The position numbers and the translations under genes were made by a program. Below are positions 54,397 through 62,024 of a stretch of 64,000 nucleotides of DNA, in pieces (position 1 is the first letter of the stretch; each line of letters begins with the position of its first letter). The notes under the pieces are model-generated. The model was not told where the DNA came from, ran no database searches, and worked only from the letters and a program-made list of their open reading frames with translations. This stretch comes from Methyloterricola oryzae (GTDB lineage Bacteria; Pseudomonadota; Gammaproteobacteria; Methylococcales; Methylococcaceae), in the NCBI RefSeq assembly GCF_000934725.1, contig NZ_JYNS01000001.1:124001-188000 (forward strand), given 5' to 3'.

Positions 54397-55994
54397 CGAA
54401 GCGGCGAATTCTGAGCGTCGACGATGAACCGAACATCCTTTCCGCACTCAGACGCCAGCTGCGCAGGGAGTATGACGTGATTACCGCAGGTAGCGGCTCC
54501 GAAGGCCTGGAGGTTTTCCAGAGCGAAGGGCCATTCGCGGTGGTCATGTCCGACTACAACATGCCGCGCATGGATGGCGTGGAGTTCCTGCGCCGAATCC
54601 GAGAACTCTCGTCCGACACGGTCTCGATCATGCTCACCGGCCGCGCCGAACTGGACGTGGCGGTGTCAGCCCTGCACCACGGCAATATCTTCCGTTTCCT
54701 AAACAAACCGGTCAGCCACGAAGTTCTGCTCAAGGCCCTGGATGACTCGTTCGAGCAACATCGCCTCATCACCGCCGAACGGGAACTGACCCGTCAGATC
54801 AACCAGGCAAACGCGGAACTGCAGCAACTGAATCTGCAACTGGAAGGCAAGGTCGCCGAGCGTACGCGGACGCTCAAACGACTCTACGAGTTCGTCTCCA
54901 CGCTGAATGGCCTCGAAAGCGTGGCCGCCGTAGCCAATCTGACGGTCAACACCACGTCAAAGATCTTGCTAAGCCCCTTGGTCTCACTGTGGGGGTTTGA
55001 CGCGGAAAAGGGGCAATTGCAGGCCTTGGGCGCCACGGACCCCAATATCCCAGGCACGACCCTGGAATCAGCCCAGTGTCTGGCGGGAAGCGTCCTGGCA
55101 AAGCGCCGCATCCAGGTTTTCGCGGATCCAGACGAGGTGAATCTCAACGCGGCGGACCGCACCCACCTGCTGGACTTTCCGATCCTGGCCGTACCGCTGC
55201 TGACCGGTTCCGAGCCGGTAGGCATCATGATGCTGTCTGGCACCAGCCGCGCGCCGTTCACGGAGGAGGCCATTGCGACAGCGAATTCCATCGCCGATTC
55301 GGCATCCATCGCCTTGCGCGGACGGCAGCATCACCAGGAGCGGGACGAGACTCAGGATGCGGTGATCATGGCCCTCGCCAAGCTCTCGGAATACCGGGAC
55401 CCGGAAACCGGGCAGCACCTGAATCGCCTGAAGGTTTATTGCCGGCTGCTCTGCGAGGCGCTGCGCAGCCATCCCGTGCTAGGACCGCAGATAACGCAGG
55501 CCTTCATCGAGGACGTGGTGCGTTCCTCTCCCCTGCACGACATCGGCAAGGTGGGCATTCCGGACCATATCCTGAAGAAACCCGGACGCCATACGGAAGA
55601 AGAGTTCGAGCTGATGAAGACCCATGCCAGCATCGGTGGCGATACCCTACGCTCGGTGCTAGAGGAATGCCGCTATCAAGGCTTCATCCGCACCGGCATG
55701 GACATCGCCTATTGCCATCACGAGCGCTGGGACGGCAGCGGCTACCCGAAGGGACTGAGCGGCGCCGAGATTCCACTGGCGGCCCGCGTCCTGGCCCTGG
55801 CCGACGTCTACGACGCCCTCACCACCGCCAGGGTTTACAAGCCCGCGTTTCCCCACGAAAAAGCGAGGCAGATCATCATCGAAGGCAGCGGCAGTCACTT
55901 CGACCCATCCATCGTCGATGCCTTCCTGAGCCGCGAACAGGAATTTGCGACCACCGCGCAAGCCCTGGCGGACAACAGCCACTGCCTGATGTGA
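54393..55994 (+). CDS. Response regulator with GAF and HD-GYP phosphodiesterase domains
   Basis: A 533-residue protein. It has a receiver (ILSVDDEPNILSALRRQ, Asp in VMSDYNMPRMDG, Lys in FLNKPVS), a coiled coil (residues about 125-160), a GAF domain, and an HD-GYP domain. The metal motif HDIGKVGIPDHIL and the signature HHERWDGSGYPKGLSGAEIPL are intact, so it is likely an active c-di-GMP phosphodiesterase. It would lower c-di-GMP when phosphorylated, probably by the PAS kinase two genes upstream. Confidence 0.93.
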   Translation: MTKRRILSVDDEPNILSALRRQLRREYDVITAGSGSEGLEVFQSEGPFAVVMSDYNMPRMDGVEFLRRIRELSSDTVSIMLTGRAELDVAVSALHHGNIFRFLNKPVSHEVLLKALDDSFEQHRLITAERELTRQINQANAELQQLNLQLEGKVAERTRTLKRLYEFVSTLNGLESVAAVANLTVNTTSKILLSPLVSLWGFDAEKGQLQALGATDPNIPGTTLESAQCLAGSVLAKRRIQVFADPDEVNLNAADRTHLLDFPILAVPLLTGSEPVGIMMLSGTSRAPFTEEAIATANSIADSASIALRGRQHHQERDETQDAVIMALAKLSEYRDPETGQHLNRLKVYCRLLCEALRSHPVLGPQITQAFIEDVVRSSPLHDIGKVGIPDHILKKPGRHTEEEFELMKTHASIGGDTLRSVLEECRYQGFIRTGMDIAYCHHERWDGSGYPKGLSGAEIPLAARVLALADVYDALTTARVYKPAFPHEKARQIIIEGSGSHFDPSIVDAFLSREQEFATTAQALADNSHCLM

Positions 55995-56012
55995 AACCGG
56001 CCGCGAGTCCGC

Positions 56013-56522
56013 TCAGACCTCATCGGGCGGGACGTAGCCCAGCGCGGTGATGTAATAGCGCGCCGTGCCAGCGGGCGTCGCCACCGTGACCTCATCGTCC
56101 AGGGCCTTGCCCAGCAAGGCACGGGCCACCGGCGAATCCATGCTGATCCAGCCCTTGCTGGGATCCAGTTCGTCGGGGCCGACAATGCGGTAGGTCGACT
56201 CACGGCCCGCCTCATCCTCGACAGTGACCCAGCAGCCGAAATAGATGCGGCCGCGCTTGCCCGCGGTTTCCGTCACCACCGTGAGATCGGGCAGGCGCTT
56301 CTGCAGGTAGCGGATCCGGCGGTCTATCTCGCGCAGTTCCTTCTTGCGGTAGATGTATTCGGCATTTTCGGAACGGTCACCCTCGGCGGCGGCCGCTGCC
56401 AACGCCGCCGTTACCTCATGACGCCGGGCCCACAGCGCCTGCTGCTCTTCCTGAAGCCGCGCATAACCCTCGGGGGTAATATAAGGGGACTTACGTTCCC
56501 CCGCGGGGCGCCAGCGCGTCAT
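56013..56522 (-). CDS. greB: Transcription elongation factor GreB
   Basis: A 169-residue factor that rescues backtracked RNA polymerase. It has an N-terminal coiled coil with acidic tip (YITPEGYARLQEEQQ, GDRSENAEYIYRKKELREIDRRIRYL) and a C-terminal FKBP-like domain ending WISMDSPVARALLGKALDDEVTV. The RSENAEYIYRKK pattern marks GreB rather than GreA. Start ATG at 56522. Confidence 0.95.
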   Translation of the reverse strand: MTRWRPAGERKSPYITPEGYARLQEEQQALWARRHEVTAALAAAAAEGDRSENAEYIYRKKELREIDRRIRYLQKRLPDLTVVTETAGKRGRIYFGCWVTVEDEAGRESTYRIVGPDELDPSKGWISMDSPVARALLGKALDDEVTVATPAGTARYYITALGYVPPDEV

Positions 56523-56694
56523 GGCTCTTGGCAATTTTGGAACATGGGTGGTGCCAGTGTGTCCTCAGGAATGAAGCCCGCCCCGATCGAAGTCACTGGC
56601 GGAGAACCTTTTGTTTCAATCCAATGTCTGTTTATACATCGCATCACGCCGCACACTTTTACGCGGGATTCACTCCGTACCTCAAGGGGCCTCA

Positions 56695-57348
56695 ATGAAG
56701 CACACGACCATGCCGGATAGCCGGACCGCCCTACCCGGGCGTTCCACCCCCATGCCAGTCCCTCAACACCATTTCGTGAACGGCCACAGCATGCCACCGC
56801 CCTACCCGGAAGGGCTGGAGACCGCGATCTTCGGTCTGGGCTGCTTCTGGGGCGCGGAGAGACGCTTCTGGCAGCAGGCCGGAGTATATATCACCGCCGT
56901 CGGCTACGCAGGTGGCTTCACGCCTAACCCGAGCTATGAGGAAGTCTGTGCCGGCCTCACGGGACATGCGGAAGTGGTGCTGGTGGTGTTCAACCCCGGT
57001 GTCATCTCCTATCAGGATCTGCTGCGTCTGTTCTGGACATCCCATGATCCCACCCAAGGCATGCGCCAGGGTAACGACTTCGGCACCCAGTACCGCTCCG
57101 CCATCTACACCTACTCGGAAGACCAGCGCAGGCTTGCTGTGGAAAGCCGGCAAATCTATCAGAAAGCGCTGCAACGGGCCGGCTTTGGAGCCATTACCAC
57201 CGAAATCGCGCCGGCGCCGGACTTCTATTACGCGGAAGCCTACCACCAGCAGTATCTGGCCAAGAACCCAAGCGGCTATTGCGGCCTGGGAGGCACTGGG
57301 GTGGCCTGCCCTGAAGCAGCGGCGGTGTCGCAGACCGGCGACGATTGA
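56695..57348 (+). CDS. msrA: Peptide methionine sulfoxide reductase MsrA
   Basis: A 217-residue repair enzyme reducing S-methionine sulfoxide in oxidised proteins. The active site [13 protein letters not shown] (C50) is intact, with [26 protein letters not shown] and FFWTSHDPT-like [26 protein letters not shown]-terminal [12 protein letters not shown] holds resolving cysteines. AAGGGG precedes the ATG at 56695 by five bases. It has the longer N-terminus of E. coli-type MsrA. Confidence 0.95.
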   Translation: MKHTTMPDSRTALPGRSTPMPVPQHHFVNGHSMPPPYPEGLETAIFGLGCFWGAERRFWQQAGVYITAVGYAGGFTPNPSYEEVCAGLTGHAEVVLVVFNPGVISYQDLLRLFWTSHDPTQGMRQGNDFGTQYRSAIYTYSEDQRRLAVESRQIYQKALQRAGFGAITTEIAPAPDFYYAEAYHQQYLAKNPSGYCGLGGTGVACPEAAAVSQTGDD

Positions 57349-57405
57349 AGCCGCTCGCACGGTTTCGCTATCATCAGCGCCAGTTCTCAATTTATGGATT
57401 CCTGC

Positions 57406-58200
57406 ATGCCAAGACTGTTGGTCCTTCTGGGCGCTCTCCTGTTGCTCTCAGGCTGTGCGACCACCCCACTGGGGCGCACCCAATTCGCCATGATGCCGGA
57501 CAGCCAGATGGCACAGATGGGCAATCAGGCTTTCGTCAACATCAAGGGCAAAACTCCCTTGGACCGCGATCTTCGCGCCAATACCTACGTGGAATGCGTG
57601 GCCGGCGCCATCGTGAAAGAGACGGGTGGGCAATGGGAAGTGGTCGTCTTCCAGGACGCCACACCGAATGCCTTTGCCCTGCCGGGCGGCAAGATCGGGG
57701 TGCACAGCGGCATTTTCGCCGTGGCCACCAACCAAGACCAACTCGCTACGGTGCTGGCCCACGAGGTCGCCCACGTCCTGGCTCGTCATACCAACGAGCG
57801 CGTGTCCCAGCAAATGGCCCTGAGCCAAGGGCTCAATGTGCTGCAGGCGATCGCCAGCCCGACTAGCGCCACAGGCCAAAGCCTGATGGGGCTGCTCGGC
57901 GTGGGAGCGCAATACGGTATCCTGCTGCCTTACAACCGGCTGCAGGAGAGCGAGGCCGACCTGCTGGGTCTGGATCTAATGGCCAAGGCCGGATTCGACC
58001 CGCGTCAAAGCCTGGATCTGTGGCGAAATATGGACCGTGCCGGCGGAGGGTCCCAGCCGGTGGAATTTCTCTCCACCCATCCCTCACACGGCACGCGCAT
58101 GAAAGACCTGGAAGCGCGGATCCCGTCTGCCTTGACGCTCATGCAGCAAGCTCAAGCCGGGGGCAATAAACCGCAATGCGACAGCCTGCGGGCACGTTGA
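57406..58200 (+). CDS. M48 family metallopeptidase lipoprotein
   Basis: A 264-residue protein with a lipoprotein signal (LLVLLGALLLLSGC; lipobox Cys17) and an M48 zinc peptidase domain. The zinc motif is in ATVLAHEVAHVLARHTNERV (H119, E120, H123), and the downstream metal Glu is in RLQESEADLLGLDLMAKAGFDP. It is LoiP/YcaL-like and probably degrades misfolded envelope proteins. The start at 57406 places the signal peptide at the N-terminus; an earlier ATG (57394) adds four residues. Confidence 0.92.
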   Translation: MPRLLVLLGALLLLSGCATTPLGRTQFAMMPDSQMAQMGNQAFVNIKGKTPLDRDLRANTYVECVAGAIVKETGGQWEVVVFQDATPNAFALPGGKIGVHSGIFAVATNQDQLATVLAHEVAHVLARHTNERVSQQMALSQGLNVLQAIASPTSATGQSLMGLLGVGAQYGILLPYNRLQESEADLLGLDLMAKAGFDPRQSLDLWRNMDRAGGGSQPVEFLSTHPSHGTRMKDLEARIPSALTLMQQAQAGGNKPQCDSLRAR

Positions 58201-58244
58201 ATTCCGGGGGCTTGGGGCTGAAGGTTTCAGCAGGAAGTAGACAT

Positions 58245-58275
58245 AAAAAATGCAGGGATTTTTGGATCCCTGCAT
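58245..58275 (-). terminator. Intrinsic terminator on the minus strand
   Basis: On the minus strand a TGCAGGGAT / ATCCCTGCA stem (58274-58266 with 58259-58251, six-base loop) is followed by six T residues (58250-58245). On the plus strand the hairpin is followed by CTAAAG, so it does not look like an intrinsic terminator for the upstream gene. Confidence 0.8.
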
Positions 58276-58345
58276 CTAAAGAGGAGGTTTGAAACACACA
58301 GTTCGTGCATCAATCACTTGAAAAGGCAAATCCCCAACAAGTTGA
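58245..58345 (-). ncRNA. Candidate small RNA with anti-Shine-Dalgarno motif
   Basis: The minus-strand terminator has no minus-strand protein gene to serve: the next gene upstream on that strand is over 2 kb away, past regB and regA. Just before the hairpin the minus strand reads CCTCCTCTTTA (58287-58277), complementary to a strong ribosome site. Terminator plus an exposed C/U-rich seed is the architecture of several bacterial regulatory RNAs. The 5' end is unknown; no convincing promoter was found, so 58345 is only a placeholder. Confidence 0.35.
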
Positions 58346-58380
58346 GCGAAAGGTTACCAAGGGGTATTGACTTTTGGAAT

Positions 58381-58395
58381 GTGACAAATTGTCGC
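58381..58395. promoter_or_regulatory. Candidate RegA/PrrA binding site upstream of regB
   Basis: GTGAC-AAATT-GTCGC is an inverted repeat with half sites close to GCGAC/GTCGC. RegA/PrrA-type regulators are described to bind GCGNC-Nx-GNCGC. AATTGTCGC recurs at 58485-58493, nearer the regB start. Confidence 0.4.
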
Positions 58396-58518
58396 GTAAT
58401 CCGGGCGGTTGCGGCCGCAGGCCGTATTCAGCGACCCGGGTCAAACGGGTGAGTACCGGTTCCCGCCGAGCGGCAGACGCGGCGAATTGTCGCATGCTTG
58501 ATTCCTGCCTCCTGCTGC

Positions 58519-58524
58519 TAGAAT
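58519..58524 (+). promoter_or_regulatory. -10 box immediately upstream of regB
   Basis: TAGAAT lies seven bases before the regB ATG, with a weak TTGATT 15 bases further up. If used, the transcript would start at or within a base or two of the start codon, so it would be leaderless. Confidence 0.35.
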
Positions 58525-58531
58525 CGCGCGA

Positions 58532-59884
58532 ATGAACGCCGAACCGCTGATCAGCATCCCCATTCCGGCCATTTCCGACAGTTCCACTCGCAGGAACCTC
58601 GGCTGGCTGTTCATCCTGCGCAACCTGATGATCTGCGTGGAGGCGCTGACTGTCCTAATCAGCGTCTATGGCCTCGACATACCTTTGCACCAGGCGGCAC
58701 TCACCGGCATCATCACGGCCCAGGTCGCACTCAACTGGTATGCCTGGCTGCGCCTGAGCATCGACCGCCCGGTCACCGACATCGAACTGGCGGCGCAATT
58801 GGGCGCCGACGTGCTGGCCATCACCTCCATCCTGTACTGGACCGGCGGCGCCACCAATCCCATCGCCTGGTTCTTCCTGCTCCCCCTCATCATCGCGGCC
58901 ACCGTGCTGCCGCAGGCGTTCACCTGGTACATGGTGGTTTTCACCTCCGCCTGTTACACCATCCTCATGGGCTACTACGAACCCCTGCCCAAGATCGTGC
59001 CCATGACGCTCAACGAGGACACGCCACCCCACCTCCACGCCATGATGGAACACCACGACATCGAGTTGCACGTGTTCGGCATGTGGTTCGGCTTCGTCTT
59101 CAGCGCCGTGCTGGTAGCCTATTTCGTCGTCGGCATGGCAGAAACCCTGCGTGCCCGCGAGCGCAAGCTGGCGGAGGTGCGCGAGCAGGCCCTGCGCAAC
59201 GAGCGCGTCGTGGCGCTGGGCACCCTGGCCGCCGGCGCCGCCCATGAGATGGGCACGCCTCTGGGAACCATGGCCATCCTGATCCACGATCTGGAGCAGG
59301 AGTACGAACAGGCCGAATGCCCCGACATGCTGGAAAAGATGAAGATCCTCAGGGAGCAGGTGAACCGTTGCAAGGAAGCGCTTTCGGTCATGTCCGCTTC
59401 AGCCGGGGAGATGCGGGCGGAGGCGGGCCATGTGATGCCGGTTTCCAGCTACCTGGACGAAGTGGTGGAAAGCTGGCGGCAGCAGCGCCCCGGCTCCGCG
59501 CTGGAGTACCTCAAACAGGGTTATGAGCCCAGCCCGAGCATCCTGGCGGAGCGAACCCTCACCCACGCGCTCATCAATATCCTCAACAACGCCGCCGACG
59601 TATCCCCCCACAAGGTCGAACTGTCGGCCCGCTGGACCTTCGAATACGCCAGCCTGGAAATTCGCGACGAGGGTCCGGGCATCACCCCGGCGGTCTCCGC
59701 GCGCATCGGCAAGGCGCCCGTCTCCAGCAAGGAACATGGCCTGGGCGTGGGCCTGTTCCTGGCCTTCGCCGCCATTGAGCGCCTGGGCGGGCAGATCCAG
59801 ATGCTGCCGCGCAAGGATGGCACCGGAACCAAGACCCGCATCACCCTGCCACTTTCACCCTCGAACGAAAACTGGACCGCATGA
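58532..59884 (+). CDS. regB: Redox sensor histidine kinase RegB/PrrB/ActS family
   Basis: A 450-residue membrane kinase with six hydrophobic segments (residues about 25-200). It carries the family quinone-site motif GGATNPI (105-111; usual form GGxxNPF) and the H-box AAHEMGTPLGTMA with phospho-acceptor H238. A cysteine at 280 (QVNRCKEAL) matches the redox-active cysteine of RegB (C265). The ATPase domain follows (NILNNAADVSPH, IRDEGPGITP, GLGVGLFLAFAAIERLGG). It senses respiratory quinone/redox state and phosphorylates RegA. The start codon lies just after a -10-like box. The stop overlaps the regA start by four bases. Confidence 0.93.
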   Translation: MNAEPLISIPIPAISDSSTRRNLGWLFILRNLMICVEALTVLISVYGLDIPLHQAALTGIITAQVALNWYAWLRLSIDRPVTDIELAAQLGADVLAITSILYWTGGATNPIAWFFLLPLIIAATVLPQAFTWYMVVFTSACYTILMGYYEPLPKIVPMTLNEDTPPHLHAMMEHHDIELHVFGMWFGFVFSAVLVAYFVVGMAETLRARERKLAEVREQALRNERVVALGTLAAGAAHEMGTPLGTMAILIHDLEQEYEQAECPDMLEKMKILREQVNRCKEALSVMSASAGEMRAEAGHVMPVSSYLDEVVESWRQQRPGSALEYLKQGYEPSPSILAERTLTHALINILNNAADVSPHKVELSARWTFEYASLEIRDEGPGITPAVSARIGKAPVSSKEHGLGVGLFLAFAAIERLGGQIQMLPRKDGTGTKTRITLPLSPSNENWTA

Positions 59885-60435
59885 GCGACACGACCGAAAC
59901 CTCAGAGAATCCTCGCCTGCTGCTGGTGGACGACGACAAAACGTTCTGCATGGTGCTGCGGCAAGCCCTGGAGAAACGGCATTTCGAGGTCTTCGTCGCC
60001 CACGACCTGGAGGCCGGCATCGCCACCGCAGAGGAAGTGGAACCGGAGTATGCCGTCATCGACCTGCGCATCGGCCACGACTCGGGGCTGAACATGGTCA
60101 AGCGCCTGGTGGAACTGGACGACAATACGCGCATCGTCATGCTTACCGGGTTTGCCAGCATCGCCACCGCCGTGGAGGCCATCAAGCTTGGGGCCATCCA
60201 TTACCTCACCAAGCCGGCGGACGCGGACGAGATCATGACAGCGCTGCACAAGGACGCCGGCGATGACAAGGTGGAGATCAAGGACAAGCCCTTATCCGTG
60301 AAGCGTCTGGAATGGGAACACCTGCAGAAGGTGCTGGTGGAGCACGACGGCAACATCTCGGCGGCGGCACGCGCACTCGGGATGCATCGGCGCACCCTCC
60401 AAAGAAAACTTGAGAAGCGCCCGGTCAAGGACTGA
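59881..60435 (+). CDS. regA: Response regulator RegA/PrrA/ActR family
   Basis: A 184-residue regulator. The receiver has LLLVDDDKTFC, phospho-acceptor D61 (VIDLRIGHDSG), and MLTGFASIATAVEAIKLGAIHYLTKPADADEI. A Fis-type helix-turn-helix ends the protein (RLEWEHLQKVL, then HDGNISAAARALGMHRRTLQRKLEKRPV), the near-invariant end of this family. It controls genes of energy metabolism (respiration, carbon and nitrogen assimilation) in response to redox state; the targets here are unknown. Confidence 0.95.
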   Translation: MSDTTETSENPRLLLVDDDKTFCMVLRQALEKRHFEVFVAHDLEAGIATAEEVEPEYAVIDLRIGHDSGLNMVKRLVELDDNTRIVMLTGFASIATAVEAIKLGAIHYLTKPADADEIMTALHKDAGDDKVEIKDKPLSVKRLEWEHLQKVLVEHDGNISAAARALGMHRRTLQRKLEKRPVKD

Positions 60436-60446
60436 ACGCGCCCCCA

Positions 60447-60905
60447 TCACTCCAGGCCTAGGATGAACTCCCACTGGGCCTGGGTCACGGGCATCACCGA
60501 CAGGCGATTGCCGCGGCGAACCAGGGCAAAGCCGCCCAGTTCCGGCCGGTCCTTCAACTCGCTCAAGGGGATGGTGCGCTTGAGCTTGCGCTCGAACTGC
60601 ACGTCCACCATGAGCCAGCGCGGATTGGCCGGATCGCTGCCGGAATCGTAATGAATGTGCTGCGGGTCGAAGGCGGTGTGATCAGGGTAGGCTTCCCGCG
60701 CGATCCGGGCGATGCCGACGATGCCCGGCACCTCGCAGTTGGAGTGGTAGAAGAAGACCGGGTCGCCCACCTTCATCTCGTCGCGCATCATGTTGCGCGC
60801 CTGATAGTTGCGCACGCCATCCCAAGGCTCGGTCTGCCCGGGGCGGGACGCCAGGTCGTCGATGCTGAAGGCGCCCGGTTCGCTTTTCATCAGCCAGTAC
60901 CGCAT
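60447..60905 (-). CDS. EVE-domain protein
   Basis: A 152-residue PUA-like EVE-domain protein (YWLMKSEPGAFSIDDLA, WDGVRNYQARNMMRDEMKVGDPVFFYHSNC, GIVGIARI, and WLMVDVQFERKLKRTIPL). Family members bind modified bases in DNA or RNA. It overlaps the end of serB by 16 bases on the same strand. The cargo is unknown; it is a common housekeeping gene in proteobacteria and not by itself a defence marker. Confidence 0.92.
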   Translation of the reverse strand: MRYWLMKSEPGAFSIDDLASRPGQTEPWDGVRNYQARNMMRDEMKVGDPVFFYHSNCEVPGIVGIARIAREAYPDHTAFDPQHIHYDSGSDPANPRWLMVDVQFERKLKRTIPLSELKDRPELGGFALVRRGNRLSVMPVTQAQWEFILGLE

Positions 60906-61783
60906 TCCAACTCCTCGTCGTGTTTAGGAAATGCTGCGCCGGGCAGCGGAGACAAAAAATGGCAAAGGCTGTCCAGCCCGCCATGATTGATCACTACGTC
61001 GGCCTCCGCCTGCACCTTGGGCTTGGCGTGATAGGCCACGCCCAGCCCCGCCAGGTTCAGCATGGGCAGGTCGTTGGCACCATCGCCCACTGCAATGCTC
61101 TGGGCCAAGTCAATGTCCAGCTCCCGGCAGGTGCGTTCCAGAAATTCCGCCTTGGCCTCGGCTCCGCAGATGGTGCCCAGCACGCGGCCGGTGAGACGGC
61201 CTTCCGTCACTTCCAACTCGTTCGCCAGCGCATAATCCAAACCCAGCCGCTGACGCACGCGTTCGGTGAAGAAGGTGAAGCCGCCCGAGACGACAGCGGT
61301 CTTGATACCCAGCCTCCTCGCTGTTTCCATCAAGGTCTCGGCCCCCGGATTGAGCCGCAGGCGCTCGTCATACACCCGTTGCAGTTGTTCGGCCGGCAGG
61401 CCTTCCAGCAGGGCCACACGCCGGGTGAGAGCCTCCGCAAACTCCAGCTCGCCGCGCATGGCCGCCTCGGTGATAGCGGCCACCTGGGGTTTCAGTCCCA
61501 GCATGTCGGCGATCTCGTCGATGCACTCGATGGCGATCAGGGTGGAGTCCATGTCGCTGACGATCAGGCGCACCTCGCCCGGAACGAAACCCTCTGGCAG
61601 CGGATTGATGTCGAAGGGCAGCGCGGCACGCAGGTCGGCCAGCCCCGCCGGACCGATGGCCGCGGCGTGACACAACCAGCAGTGGTCCAGCGATTCTATG
61701 ATCTCACCGCCAACGCGGTCGAAAATGAGCTCACGTTGTTCCGGCGTCGGAGCGGCATGATGGATGATGCTGAGCCGGCTCAT
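60890..61783 (-). CDS. serB: Phosphoserine phosphatase
   Basis: A 297-residue HAD-superfamily enzyme for the last step of serine synthesis. The N-terminal part is a short regulatory domain. The HAD motifs are LIVSDMDSTLIAIECIDEIADM (DxDxT), TAVVSGGFTFFTERV, and SIAVGDGANDLPMLNLAGLGVAYHAKPKV. The start at 61783 is preferred over an in-frame extension to 61807. Confidence 0.95.
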   Translation of the reverse strand: MSRLSIIHHAAPTPEQRELIFDRVGGEIIESLDHCWLCHAAAIGPAGLADLRAALPFDINPLPEGFVPGEVRLIVSDMDSTLIAIECIDEIADMLGLKPQVAAITEAAMRGELEFAEALTRRVALLEGLPAEQLQRVYDERLRLNPGAETLMETARRLGIKTAVVSGGFTFFTERVRQRLGLDYALANELEVTEGRLTGRVLGTICGAEAKAEFLERTCRELDIDLAQSIAVGDGANDLPMLNLAGLGVAYHAKPKVQAEADVVINHGGLDSLCHFLSPLPGAAFPKHDEELECGTG

Positions 61784-61942
61784 GTGCCGAACCCACGTAA
61801 ACGGCAACCGGCGCTCAGACTGAATTGCAGCAACATAAGATATTCATCAGGAAAAACGTTGGATTAGCTTACATGGAATGGCGTATGGCTGACACCTCAC
61901 AGCGGCCTGATGGAGGGAAATTGATCGGCAAATCCTGTCGGC

Positions 61943-61971
61943 TTGACAGTCGCAGGGGCTTCCCGCATCCT
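61943..61971 (+). promoter_or_regulatory. Candidate promoter of the peptide transporter operon
   Basis: A perfect TTGACA (61943-61948) has, 17 bases downstream, CATCCT (61966-61971), a poor -10. It lies about 50 bases upstream of yejA. Confidence 0.35.
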
Positions 61972-62024
61972 TCGCTCGGCTAGTCATGGATACCTGCCGC
62001 CCATACCCGCACGTTTTCCGCCCG

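Larger units (their letters stand above)
58201..58531. other. Intergenic region with minus-strand terminator and RegA-like site
   Basis: This 331-base spacer between two plus-strand genes contains a strong terminator that can only work on the minus strand, a CCTCC-type motif next to it, a candidate RegA/PrrA site, and a -10 box hard against regB. No protein gene is seen in it. Confidence 0.6.

Noticed and set aside
58277-58321. Strong ribosome-site-like GAGGAGG on the plus strand followed by a ten-codon frame
   Set aside because: The only start (TTG) is too close to the site and the frame is trivial. The motif is better explained as the complement of the minus-strand RNA seed.
60447-60905. 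EVE-domain gene as part of a defence system
   Set aside because: Neighbours are serB and regA; EVE proteins are common housekeeping genes and no nuclease or methylase is present.
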